64,000 nucleotides of DNA, taken from the NCBI GenBank assembly GCA_964540515.1, contig CAZIMS010000003.1, forward strand, positions 62,001-126,000. The letters are read 5' to 3'. Below, piece after piece: positions 41,005-50,200 of this stretch. The notes beneath the pieces were generated by a model. The model searched no databases, was not told the DNA's origin, and saw only the letters and a program-made list of their open reading frames with translations. Position 1 is the first letter of the stretch. The number at the start of each line of letters is the position of its first letter. The DNA is from JAOAGA01 sp964540515. GTDB taxonomy: Bacteria; CALINM01. Made by a program: the position numbers and the translations under genes.

Positions 41005-41745
41005 ATGAAAGAAGTTATCTCTTTTGAAAATGTTTCAAAAACATATAATCTTGGATTGGGGAAGAAAAAGCTTTCTGTTTTGTTTGACCTTTCTTTTAAT
41101 GTTCTTGAGGGAGAGGTCTTTGGGTTTGTAGGACCTAATGGAGCAGGAAAGTCTACTGCTATTAAACTCCTTTTAAATCTTCTGTACCCTGATAAGGGAA
41201 TGATAAAAGTTTTTGGTAAAGAACCTAATCATACAGAGTTAAGAAAGGAAGTGGGATATCTACCTGAGATTCCATATTACTATGATTATTTAAGACCCTA
41301 TGAGTTAGCATGGTTTTCTGGAAAGGTCGCAGGACTTAAAGATAGCGAGATTAAAGAAAAGGCAGAAAGACTTTTTGATAGGCTTCTTTTTAATGAGCAT
41401 AAAAATAAAAAGATTAAAGAGCTTTCAAAGGGTAATGCTCAAAAAGCAGGTATAATAGCAACATTTATTACAGAGCCAAAACTTCTTATCTTAGATGAGC
41501 CTATGACTGGATTAGATCCAATAGGAAGGAAACTTGTTGGTGATCTTATAGTTGAGTATAAAAAAAGAGGGCATACCATATTTCTTACATCACATATACT
41601 ATCTGATGTGGAGCGTTTTTGTGATAGGGTTGCTATTATACATCAAGGAAGTATTAAACTTTGTGAGAGTAAGATTAATCTGGTAAATAGCAGGAAAAAT
41701 TTAGAAGAGATCTTTTATGATGTCATAGGCTTGAAAAATTTTTGA
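41005..41745 (+). CDS. ABC transporter ATP-binding protein (PilH-like)
   Basis: The 246-residue ATPase has Walker A GPNGAGKST near 43-51, the signature LSKGNAQKAG near 139-148 (LSKGN in place of LSGGQ), Walker B LLILDEP near 156-162 and a D-loop GLDP. A switch His follows in TSHILSDVERF. This is the CcmA/ABC-2 exporter class. In Myxococcus xanthus the genes next to pilA encode PilG, PilH (ATPase) and PilI (permease), an ABC system needed for pilus assembly. The same three types occur here after the pilins, so a PilH-like role is inferred. The cargo of this transporter class is unknown. Confidence 0.85.
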   Translation: MKEVISFENVSKTYNLGLGKKKLSVLFDLSFNVLEGEVFGFVGPNGAGKSTAIKLLLNLLYPDKGMIKVFGKEPNHTELRKEVGYLPEIPYYYDYLRPYELAWFSGKVAGLKDSEIKEKAERLFDRLLFNEHKNKKIKELSKGNAQKAGIIATFITEPKLLILDEPMTGLDPIGRKLVGDLIVEYKKRGHTIFLTSHILSDVERFCDRVAIIHQGSIKLCESKINLVNSRKNLEEIFYDVIGLKNF

Positions 41746-41758
41746 GAGTAAAGTAAAT

Positions 41759-42580
41759 ATGTGGGATAAATATAAAAAACTCTACCCATTTATTAAAATT
41801 ACCTTTCTTGATGGGATAAGGAATAAGGTTGCCATTGGTGTAATCGTCTTTTCAGTAGTATCTTCCATAGCAAATCTAATTATAATAAAATTAGCTGCTC
41901 AAGATGTAGGAAAAGTGGCTATTGATTTTGCACTCTCAAGTTTTTCTTTGATTGGTCTTTTTTTAATTCTCTTTGCCTGTGGCAGTAGTATTTATAGGGA
42001 TATTGATAGGAAAACTATCTCTCTTGTATTAAGTAAAGCTATCTCAAGAAAAGAGTATATAGTTGGTAGATTTTTAGGGTATTTGACAACAATATTTTTT
42101 GTATCTTTTATTTCTTTTTTAATAGGGCTTATTACTCTTTTTTTCATTAAAATTACACATCCAACCCATTTCACAGCACCGTTTTTGGGTATTTTATTAG
42201 CATATTTAAGTAGTTTTTTGGGTTTTATGGTCTTGCTATCAGTGCTTATTCTTTTTTCTTCATTAACGACTAGCTCTTTTACTGCAATGCTACTAACAGC
42301 AATGGTTTATTTTATAGGAAACTCTATTGGTGACCTGAGAGATTTTTCAGAGTCACAAGCTTCAGAGGTTGCAGGGGTTACACCTTTTTTTAGGATACTA
42401 ATTAGAATAGTACATTTCATAATGCCAGATCTTTCTAAGTTTGACTTAAAAATTTTTGCTGCCAATGGTCTTGAGATAAGCTTAACTTTTGTCCTTTATT
42501 CCCTATCTTATGCAGTGGTCTATAGCTTAATTATGCTTTTACTCGCTATGAAAGCTTTTGAAAAGAGAGAGTTTGTATAG
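41759..42580 (+). CDS. ABC-2 type permease (PilI-like)
   Basis: The 273-residue protein has six hydrophobic segments (about 23-48, 60-85, 103-130, 138-165, 170-192 and 240-265). SSIYRDIDRKTISLVLSKAISRKEY lies near 78-102 (by position); DIDRKTISLVLSKPISR-like stretches are a mark of the NosY/ABC-2 permease family. It starts 13 bases after the ATPase gene and must form its membrane partner. By context it corresponds to PilI of the myxobacterial pilus cluster (inference). Confidence 0.85.
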   Translation: MWDKYKKLYPFIKITFLDGIRNKVAIGVIVFSVVSSIANLIIIKLAAQDVGKVAIDFALSSFSLIGLFLILFACGSSIYRDIDRKTISLVLSKAISRKEYIVGRFLGYLTTIFFVSFISFLIGLITLFFIKITHPTHFTAPFLGILLAYLSSFLGFMVLLSVLILFSSLTTSSFTAMLLTAMVYFIGNSIGDLRDFSESQASEVAGVTPFFRILIRIVHFIMPDLSKFDLKIFAANGLEISLTFVLYSLSYAVVYSLIMLLLAMKAFEKREFV

Positions 42581-42583
42581 TTT

Positions 42584-43426
42584 ATGAAAAAGCTCTTGGG
42601 CTGGTTAATTATAACATGTCTTTTGCCACTACATTATCTAAATCTCGAAAAATCAAGAATTATAAAACCAAAGGTTGTAGAAGAGAAAATTTTTCTACCA
42701 GAACCTTTTTTGAAAATTTTTGCTGGTGAATTCAAAGGTATTTCTGCTGTTTTTTCAATTATAAATCTCTCCTCTTATTATGGCGGGCTTATTATAGAAA
42801 AAAAGGAGGCTATTGAAAAAGAGTTTGACTATATGTTTAAGGTTATCAAATCTGCGACCGTTCTAGACCCTTATTACTTTGATATTTATTATTTTGCACA
42901 ATCTATACTTGCCTGGGATGCAAAAAAGACTGATATGGCAATAGAGATACTTAAGATAGGAATGGAAAAAAGAAAGGACGATTGGTTGATTCCCTATTGG
43001 ATTGGTTTTAATTATTATTACTTTTTAAAAGACAAAAAAAATGCTGCCCACTATTTGAAAGAAGCCTCTCTAAGACCAAATGCAAGTGATCTCGTTGCTT
43101 CTATGTCTGTTATTGCCTCTTACGAGGGTGGAGAGATTGAGATGGCAATACTTTTTTTAGAGGATATGATCAAAAGAACAGATGATCCCTATAAAAAATG
43201 GAAGTTCCAGGTAAGACTTGACGCCTTGAAAAAGATAAACTTTTTAAATCAAGCTGTTGATAGATATAAAAAAGTTTTTAAGACCAATCCAAAAAACATT
43301 GAAGAGCTTGTAAGTTTAGGACTTATAGATAAGATTCCGCAAGATCCCTATGGTGGTGATTTTTATATTGATGAAAGCGGTGAGGTTAAAACTACAAGTA
43401 ATCTTAGATTTGTGAGAAAAAAATAG
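42584..43426 (+). CDS. Membrane-anchored TPR-like protein (possible PilG equivalent)
   Basis: The 280-residue protein starts with a short hydrophobic segment (about 4-21), perhaps an uncleaved anchor. It then has helical repeats that read like degenerate TPRs (YYFDIYYFAQSILAWD near 98-113; WLIPYWIGFNYYYFLKDKKNAAHYL near 134-158, by position). The C-terminus LGLIDKIPQDPYGG resembles the tail of pilin-type (competence-pseudopilin) proteins. It follows the permease by 3 bases. As the third gene after PilH- and PilI-like products, it may match the accessory protein PilG, but I cannot show homology from the sequence. Confidence 0.6.
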   Translation: MKKLLGWLIITCLLPLHYLNLEKSRIIKPKVVEEKIFLPEPFLKIFAGEFKGISAVFSIINLSSYYGGLIIEKKEAIEKEFDYMFKVIKSATVLDPYYFDIYYFAQSILAWDAKKTDMAIEILKIGMEKRKDDWLIPYWIGFNYYYFLKDKKNAAHYLKEASLRPNASDLVASMSVIASYEGGEIEMAILFLEDMIKRTDDPYKKWKFQVRLDALKKINFLNQAVDRYKKVFKTNPKNIEELVSLGLIDKIPQDPYGGDFYIDESGEVKTTSNLRFVRKK

Positions 43427-43442
43427 TATTTAAATCTTAAAA

Positions 43443-43958
43443 TCAAGCAAGGTATTTTATAAAAAGCTCAGCCGTTGCCATAGCATCGCCATAGGCTCTG
43501 TGCCTATCAGGATTGTTGATATTAAAAAATGTTGATAAAAAGTCAAGATTATATTTCGTAAGCTCTGGAAACTTTTTTCTGGTAAGCTTTATGGTACATA
43601 GTTTTTCGTTGAGGAAAGTGAAATTGTTTAAAGACCTTTCTAACTCAAACTTTAAGAAAGTATAGTCAAAGATGGCATTATGGGCGACTATTATTCCGTC
43701 ATCTATGAAGCTAACTATTTCATAGGCAAGCTCTTTGAAAAGAGGAGCATTTTTTAACATAGAGGTTTTTATACCTGTTAGATTTGTTATGAACCAAGGG
43801 ACTTTCCCTTCGGGATTTATAAGTGAATGAAAGTAGTCTACTATCTCTCCGTTTAGTATCTTAACAAGCGCAATCTCTATAATTCTGCCGTTGGGTATTT
43901 TTTTTCCATTTGTTTCTATATCTGTAACTATGTAAATCTTATTGTCCTTTGTAAACAC
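43443..43958 (-). CDS. DnaQ-like 3'-5' exonuclease
   Basis: The 171-residue protein is a DEDDh exonuclease: TDIETNG near 12-18 (Asp and Glu of motif I), HNAIFDYTFLKFEL near 92-105 (motif II) and HRAYGDAMATAELF near 153-166 (motif III with His and Asp). This domain proofreads DNA polymerase III (epsilon subunit) or acts as a separate RNase/DNase. At this length it is a stand-alone exonuclease domain. Its start overlaps the end of rfaE2 by 20 bases, so the two are cotranscribed leftwards. The pairing has no obvious functional reason. Confidence 0.88.
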   Translation of the reverse strand: MFTKDNKIYIVTDIETNGKKIPNGRIIEIALVKILNGEIVDYFHSLINPEGKVPWFITNLTGIKTSMLKNAPLFKELAYEIVSFIDDGIIVAHNAIFDYTFLKFELERSLNNFTFLNEKLCTIKLTRKKFPELTKYNLDFLSTFFNINNPDRHRAYGDAMATAELFIKYLA

Positions 43959-44433
43959 TTAATATCCTTTCTATGATATTGGTGGTGCTTTTCCCCTCAA
44001 CATAGGGTATATTAAAGACCTTACCACCATAACTCTCTACAATATCTTTACCGACAATATTTTTTACGTCCCAATCGCCCCCTTTTACGAGAATGTGAGG
44101 TTTAACCTTTTTTATTAGTTCGTAGGGAGTGTCTTCATTAAATACTACTACAAAATCAACCATCTCAAGGGCAGATAATATATAAGCACGTTCATCCTCT
44201 GGCAAGATTGGTCTATTGGCACCCTTTATTCGTTTAATCGAGCTATCGCTATTTAGACCAACAATTAATATATCTCCTAGTTTTTTTGCCATATAGAGGT
44301 ATGTAATATGGCCTTTATGAAGAATATCAAAGCAACCGTTTGTGAAGACAATAATTTTGCCTTTTTCTCTCAGATTGGATGCTACTTTTTCAATATTATT
44401 TATTTGTACGATCTTTTTTTCAGCCATTTTCAC
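43939..44433 (-). CDS. rfaE2: D-glycero-beta-D-manno-heptose 1-phosphate adenylyltransferase
   Basis: The 164-residue nucleotidyltransferase has the HxGH motif in TNGCFDILHKGHITYL near 30-45, and NSDSSIKRIKG, LPEDERA and LVKGGDW, all standard for the C-terminal domain of HldE. It makes ADP-D,D-heptose, the precursor of the LPS inner core. Here the kinase half is missing, as in organisms with separate RfaE1 and RfaE2. Its presence supports a heptose-containing LPS. GTP-free start: an ATG with another ATG two codons in (MKMAEKK). Confidence 0.93.
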   Translation of the reverse strand: MKMAEKKIVQINNIEKVASNLREKGKIIVFTNGCFDILHKGHITYLYMAKKLGDILIVGLNSDSSIKRIKGANRPILPEDERAYILSALEMVDFVVVFNEDTPYELIKKVKPHILVKGGDWDVKNIVGKDIVESYGGKVFNIPYVEGKSTTNIIERILSVYKGQ

Positions 44434-44516
44434 TATTATCTAATTAATGCATTAAAATAGCAATACTATAAGCATATATTCTTGTTATATTTTGTTTTTT
44501 ATGATAAAAAGTTATT

Positions 44517-45578
44517 ATGCAAAAGAAAATTTTATTGATAGACGACGACATCTTTGTTTTGAATTCTTTATGTGCGATTCTTGAAAACTTTGGCTATGAT
44601 GTTTTTAAATCAAGTAATCCTATGGAGGCTTTGAAAATATTTGACAGAGAGAAAAGCGATATTGTTATTAGCGATATTAAGATGCCTGTGATGAACGGTA
44701 TAGAAGTCTTGGAGAGGATTCATAGTATTAACTCAGATACTCCGGTAATTTTAATGACTGCTTATGCAGAGGTTGATTTGGCTATACAGGCGGTTAAGAA
44801 GGGTGCCTTCGATTTTATTTTAAAACCCTTTCATGTAGAGGATATTAAAAGCTCCATGGAAAAAGCAGAAAAATATATTAAACTCATAATGATTGAGAGA
44901 AATTATAAAACAATTCTTGAAGATACGGTGCTTACAAAAACCGCTGAGCTAAGAGAAACTCTAAATTTACTTGAGGAAGCAAGTAAAGAGATGGTTGAAA
45001 GACTCATTACTGCTGCTGAGTATAGAGATGACGATACTGGTTCTCATATTAAAAGGATTGGTCTTTATGCAAAAGAGCTTGCAGAAGCTCTTGGATGTAA
45101 TAAAAAATTTGTAGATGCAATCTTTTTTGCTTCACCCATGCATGATATAGGAAAGGTAGGTATTCCTGATTCTGTTTTGTTGAAACCGGGAAAACTAACG
45201 CCAGAAGAGTTTGAGTTAATTAAGAGCCATACATTAATTGGGGCTAAGATATTATCAGGCTCAAAGTATGAATATCTTAAGCTTGCAGAGTCAATTGCGC
45301 TTACTCATCATGAGAGATATGATGGGACGGGCTATCCAAGGGGACTTAAAGGAGAGGAGATACCCTTTGAAGGTAGAATACTTATAATAATCGACCAGTA
45401 TGATGCCCTAAGAAGCAAGAGACCTTACAAAGAACCATTTAGCCATAGCGATGTCTTTGATATCATCACAAAAGGAGATGGAAGAACAAAACCATCATAT
45501 TTTGATCCAGAGGTATTGAATGCTTTCATTAAGATTAATAAAATTTTTGATGATATTTTTAACTCATATCAAGAATAG
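44517..45578 (+). CDS. Response regulator with HD-GYP phosphodiesterase domain
   Basis: The 353-residue protein has a receiver domain (about 1-120) with the phosphoacceptor Asp53 in ISDIKMP, the acidic DDD near 9-11 and Lys in LKPF. A short linker leads to an HD-GYP domain (about 165-350). It has HDIGKVGIPDSVLLKPG near 210-226 and HHERYDGTGYPRGLKGEEIP (near 262-281). HD-GYP enzymes hydrolyse cyclic di-GMP and often govern pili and surface motility, matching the pilus and Glt-like loci on both sides. No partner histidine kinase is adjacent. There is no Shine-Dalgarno; TTGTTA, 17 bases and TAAAAA are a weak promoter candidate ending 6 bases before the ATG. Confidence 0.93.
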   Translation: MQKKILLIDDDIFVLNSLCAILENFGYDVFKSSNPMEALKIFDREKSDIVISDIKMPVMNGIEVLERIHSINSDTPVILMTAYAEVDLAIQAVKKGAFDFILKPFHVEDIKSSMEKAEKYIKLIMIERNYKTILEDTVLTKTAELRETLNLLEEASKEMVERLITAAEYRDDDTGSHIKRIGLYAKELAEALGCNKKFVDAIFFASPMHDIGKVGIPDSVLLKPGKLTPEEFELIKSHTLIGAKILSGSKYEYLKLAESIALTHHERYDGTGYPRGLKGEEIPFEGRILIIIDQYDALRSKRPYKEPFSHSDVFDIITKGDGRTKPSYFDPEVLNAFIKINKIFDDIFNSYQE

Positions 45579-45591
45579 CTATGTTTAATCT

Positions 45592-46695
45592 ATGTATATC
45601 TTTTTAAGTACCTTTTTTTTACTATACGGGCTGCTGCACTATTATTTTTATATTAAGATTAACAAAAACATATCTCTATCTTTCCATATCAGATCCTTTC
45701 TAATTACTCTTTTACTTATTCTGGTTTTTGCACCGCTTTTAATAAGACTATTAGAAAGGGCAGAATTTTTCGTAGTTGGGAGATATCTTGCCTTTATTGG
45801 CTATATATGGATGGCTTTTATCTTTTTATTCTTTTCTTGCTCTATCCTCTTGTCAGCCCTTAAGGTTTTGTGGATCAGGTTTAGGTTTAATGATTTTTAC
45901 CTTTCTTCAATTCTTTCAGTACTTTTTGTAATTTATGGTACCTTTGAGGCAAAAAATATTACCATTGAAAATGTTAAAATCTATTCTGATAAGATTAAGA
46001 AAGGAGAGAGCATAAGGGTTGTTCAGATTAGTGATGTCCATTTAGGTATTATCTTAAAAGATAGCTTTACAAAAAAGGTTGTAAGTATAGTAGAAGAGTT
46101 AAAACCAGATATATTAGTAGCAACAGGTGACTTGGTTGATGGTCAGTCCAATGATATCTCCCATTTGGTTAAATATTTTGAAAATGTAAGACCGCCATTA
46201 GGTAAATTTGCTATACTTGGTAACCACGAGTTCTATGTGGGGGTGCAAAACTCCCTTTCTTTTTTAGAAAAGGCTGGTTTTTTTGTTCTGAGAAATAAAT
46301 CAGTTAAGGTTGGTGAAAATCTTATCTTGGCTGGTGTAGATGATGATGTAGTTTCAAGATATGGAGAGAAAAAATATGTAGATGAATTATCTGTTTTGAA
46401 AGAGCTTGATAGCAAGAAAAATTTTATAATCTTTCTAAAACATAAACCTACAATTAATAAGGAATCTTTGAACTACTTTGATCTACAACTTTCAGGTCAC
46501 ACCCATCGTGGGCAGATTTTTCCATTTACCCTGATAGTAAAGATTTTTTTCCCTATCAAAACAGGACTTTCTGCTTTTGAAAAGGATGGTATGGTCAGTT
46601 ATTTGTATAGTAGTAGAGGAACAGGGACTTGGGGACCACCTGTTAGGTTACTTGCAAGACCCGAAGTCACTCTTATAGAGATAATGTCTAAATAG
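45592..46695 (+). CDS. Membrane-anchored metallophosphoesterase
   Basis: The 367-residue protein has four membrane segments in the first 130 residues and then a calcineurin-like phosphoesterase domain. It carries QISDVHLG near 143-150, GDLVDGQ near 178-184, GNHEFY near 212-217 and SGHTHRGQIFP near 300-310. This arrangement matches the YkuE/YaeI-like family, some of which cleave lipid-linked or UDP-linked phosphates. The active domain likely faces the cytoplasm or periplasm depending on the odd or even count of helices, which I cannot settle. It follows the HD-GYP gene by 13 bases. Confidence 0.88.
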   Translation: MYIFLSTFFLLYGLLHYYFYIKINKNISLSFHIRSFLITLLLILVFAPLLIRLLERAEFFVVGRYLAFIGYIWMAFIFLFFSCSILLSALKVLWIRFRFNDFYLSSILSVLFVIYGTFEAKNITIENVKIYSDKIKKGESIRVVQISDVHLGIILKDSFTKKVVSIVEELKPDILVATGDLVDGQSNDISHLVKYFENVRPPLGKFAILGNHEFYVGVQNSLSFLEKAGFFVLRNKSVKVGENLILAGVDDDVVSRYGEKKYVDELSVLKELDSKKNFIIFLKHKPTINKESLNYFDLQLSGHTHRGQIFPFTLIVKIFFPIKTGLSAFEKDGMVSYLYSSRGTGTWGPPVRLLARPEVTLIEIMSK

Positions 46696-46723
46696 CATAG
46701 CCTCATCTAACAGCTTAATATTA

Positions 46724-46752
46724 TTGAATTTTAATAAATTGTTTAATATAAT
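46724..46752 (+). promoter_or_regulatory. Promoter of the Glt/Agl-like operon
   Basis: TTGAAT (46724-46729), a 17-base spacer, then a consensus TATAAT (46747-46752). The ATG of the first gene is at 46761, only 9 bases after the -10 box, so the leader would be one to three bases or none. Confidence 0.65.
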
Positions 46753-46760
46753 AGAGTGCG

Positions 46761-47213
46761 ATGAAAAAGTTTTTTACAATATTATTTTCATTTTTTGTCT
46801 TAACTAACTACTCCCTTGCAGAACCTTTGGAAGAGCTTATTAATTTGATGAAAGATATTGGAAAATTTGAAAAGGATGTCCCCTTTTTCACGAAAAGCAA
46901 GGTTACTGTGTTTTTTAGTTATGATAACAAAAGGTTTAACGATACTTTTTACGGTTTATATATCAATGATAGGTTGATTAAGACAGGCAATTTTGAGATA
47001 AAAGAGAATATTCTTAAGACCCAGTTTGTGGGTGATTATCCTGTGAGGAGTGGAGTTAATATTGTTACCTTAAGAATGTTTAAAGATAATCGAGAGATCT
47101 CAAAGAAGTTTCAGTTTGAGGTTCCTGAGTATAGAAGGGTTGCCATTGAGTTTTTATTTACCGATAGCTTCGAGAAGTTGAGAGTGGTACCAAACGCATG
47201 GCTTATAGATTAA
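46761..47213 (+). CDS. Periplasmic protein, first gene of the Glt/Agl-like operon
   Basis: The 150-residue product has a signal peptide (about 1-20, ending near SLA). The rest reads like a beta-sandwich (KSKVTVFFSYDNKRF; IYINDRL-like YINDRLIKTGNFEI). No family is recognised. It is the first gene after a consensus promoter and overlaps the giant TPR gene by 16 bases, so it belongs to the operon. Small periplasmic partners are a feature of Glt complexes (GltD/GltF and others), but I cannot claim homology. Confidence 0.7.
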   Translation: MKKFFTILFSFFVLTNYSLAEPLEELINLMKDIGKFEKDVPFFTKSKVTVFFSYDNKRFNDTFYGLYINDRLIKTGNFEIKENILKTQFVGDYPVRSGVNIVTLRMFKDNREISKKFQFEVPEYRRVAIEFLFTDSFEKLRVVPNAWLID

Positions 47214-50200
47214 GTCTCTTGATTTTTCTGATCTTTTTATGGGTATCTCAATCGTACTCCCAGACAATAGAAAAGATTAATGTTAAAACCTCAGGTTGGA
47301 AAGACATCTCCCAGTATTTGGCTTTGGATTTAGATCTGCCTGAAAGGTTTAAAAAGATATCAAGCTCTCCAGAAACCTCAACAATATTAGCTTTTTATAA
47401 GGCCTATAAAGATGAGTTTAGTGCTAACCTCCTTAAAAACCTAATAGGCAAGGAAGATGTTACAACGAGAAAAAAAATATTTTTTTACATTCTATCAGAT
47501 ATCAAAGAAAAGAAAGATTTTGATCTTTTCTATAAGCATTTTGGTCCGCTTGTATCAAAACCTGAGTTTGAAGATATTAATTTTTTCTACCACTTAAGAA
47601 GTGGAAGGCTAAAAGACTTTAAATCGAAAAAAAATATCTTTAGTGATTTAAAGGATATAAACCTATTATATCTCGAGGGTAATTATAATAAAGCCCTTGA
47701 CTTAGTTAATCCATACAAGAATGTTTTTCCAAGAATATATACCATCCTTTTGCTTAGAAATGGTTTGTACTCTTCAGCTTTAGAGTATCTGGGCAGTTTG
47801 GATATAGATGATAAAGACTATTTGATGGCACTCACTTTTTATTATTTAAAAAGGTATGACAAGGTCATTGAGATACTTTCTAATAATAAGAAGTTAGACT
47901 ATAAAGAAAAGATTTTACTCATAGAGGCTATGACAGCTCTTGGCAATTATAATATTCCAGAGTTTGGGGAGGAAGTGAAATTATCAGTAAATACTAAAGA
48001 TGATTTTAGTATCTTTAATAATATTAGACTTTTTGAAAGTCTTAATGATAGCCTCTTCAAAGAAAGGACTGATATTTTATATATAAAATGGCAGATAAGA
48101 AATTATGCCTATAATTTAAGTCTTTATCTTGAGGAGATAAACAAGTTTCAAGAAAGCTTAAAAAATATTGAAAAAGAGCTTTCTTCTATCAATAGCCGTT
48201 TTGATAAGGTTTACGAAAAATTTAAGGAAGATGCAAAGTTAAGAGAAGCAAAAGATAAGGTAATTGCTATTAACGAGATGTATGACAATATTAAGAAATT
48301 TAAAAAGAAAGTAGATAAAGATGCAGCTTTCTTATCTTTTTTTGAGGGAGAGTATGAAAAGGAAAGGAAAAATATAGATAAACTTTTTGAGGATGTTGTA
48401 GAAAGATATAAAGAGGAGATGGAGAGTTTAAGAAAGGAAATCTATTTAAGAAAAGTTGAAAAGGTTATCTTTGAGAGTAAAAATTTAACGGCAGAAGATA
48501 TAAAAAACATTTTATCTGCCCTAAAAAAACTGGAGACAGAGATAGATAAGAGCAATAGAAATTATAGCTTTTTAGAGAGGCTTTCCTATTATCAAATATA
48601 CTTGGTGAATGAGCTTATTTATTTATCTCAAGTAGAAGATATGAAGGAGATAGATAGATTAGCTAATGAAGGGATAGGGATTGCAAATAAATACCTTGAA
48701 AAGTTTAGTGATAGAAAAAGTGAGGTTATACTTTTTTTAGCAGAGACCTATGAGTTTTTAGGAGAAAAAGAGAAGGCCCTAAGGGCCTATGAAGATTATC
48801 TTAAGGAGAAGAAGGAAGGTGATTTTCGGATTTTTATGAAAATTGCCGAGCTCCTTTTTGAGAAAAAGGATTATGGAAGAGCTATAAACTATTATGAGAA
48901 GGCTGCCTTAGCGTCAAAGGCATACAAAGATAGTGCCTATTACAAGATTGGCTGGGCCTATTATCTATCGCATCAATATGAAAAGGTTATTAATCTGTTT
49001 TTGAACTACAAGTTTGAAAGTGTTGGACAAAGACAAGAGTTATTATTAAATGAGATGATAGACCTCCTATCGAGAGCCTTTTATAAACTGGATAACCTTG
49101 ATTTGGTAGAAAGGTATCTCGACAGAAATAGGCAGTTTCCTTATCCTGATAAGGTTTTTAAGTATTTAGGCGATATCTATTTATATTTAGCGGATTATGA
49201 GAAAGCTATAGCAGTTTATAGAAAAGGTTGGGGAAAATATTATCTATATAAAAACTCCTACGAGATTGCTCTTTCAATGATTGATGCATACAACTTTATG
49301 GGCAAACAAGATAAAGCCTATAACGAGAGAGTTAGGTATATTGAGAAATATAATGTTAATTCTGAGTACTACAAAAAATATAAAGAGTTTCCTTCAGGCT
49401 TCTCCGATGAGATTGTTATGACTGCCCTTTATTTCAATACGCTTTATGATAAAGAAAAGAACGAGGAATACTATGATTTAGCGGTAAAACTCTATGAAAT
49501 CATCCTTGAGTATTTTCCAAAGCATAAAAGGACAGGCGAGATGGCATTTATGCTTGCCCAACTTTATGAAGAGAAGGGTAATAACAAAAAGGCATCGAGA
49601 TTTTTTAAAGAAGCAAGAAAGCTCGGCTTTAATGAGGAAGAAAGCCATTATAGGAGTCTTTATTGTGAATACAAGATGTGGCAGAGACATGAGATATTAT
49701 CTAAGGAGCTAATAAATACGCTTCAAGATTTTTTAAATACCTTTAAAGGTTCTAAGTATTTTAATAATTCAGCTCTTCTTCTTGCAGATATATCACTTAA
49801 GGAAGGCCTGTCAGAAAATATGTTTTTTGCTTTAGAGCTTGCTGCTAACAATGATGAGATGGGTCTTAAGAAGGCTGTAGATTTTGTAGAAGCAAACTTT
49901 GATAGTATCCAAAATAAACTTTTCATTTCGAAAATTTTTGAAAAAGGATATGAAAGACTTAAAGACGATAAGTTGTTAAAATTAAAACATTTTTCATTAT
50001 TTAAACATGCTATTTCTTTAGAAGAGGAGAGAAAAAACGATTTAGCTATTAATGTATATAAGGATATTATTAAGGATAAGTCCAGCGAGTTTACAGAGTT
50101 TGCTGTTTATAATCTCTCTTTGTTACTACAAAGGGTAGGAAAAACTGAAGAAGCAATATCTTATATGGCTAAAATTAAGCAAAAAGATGATCTAAAGCTT

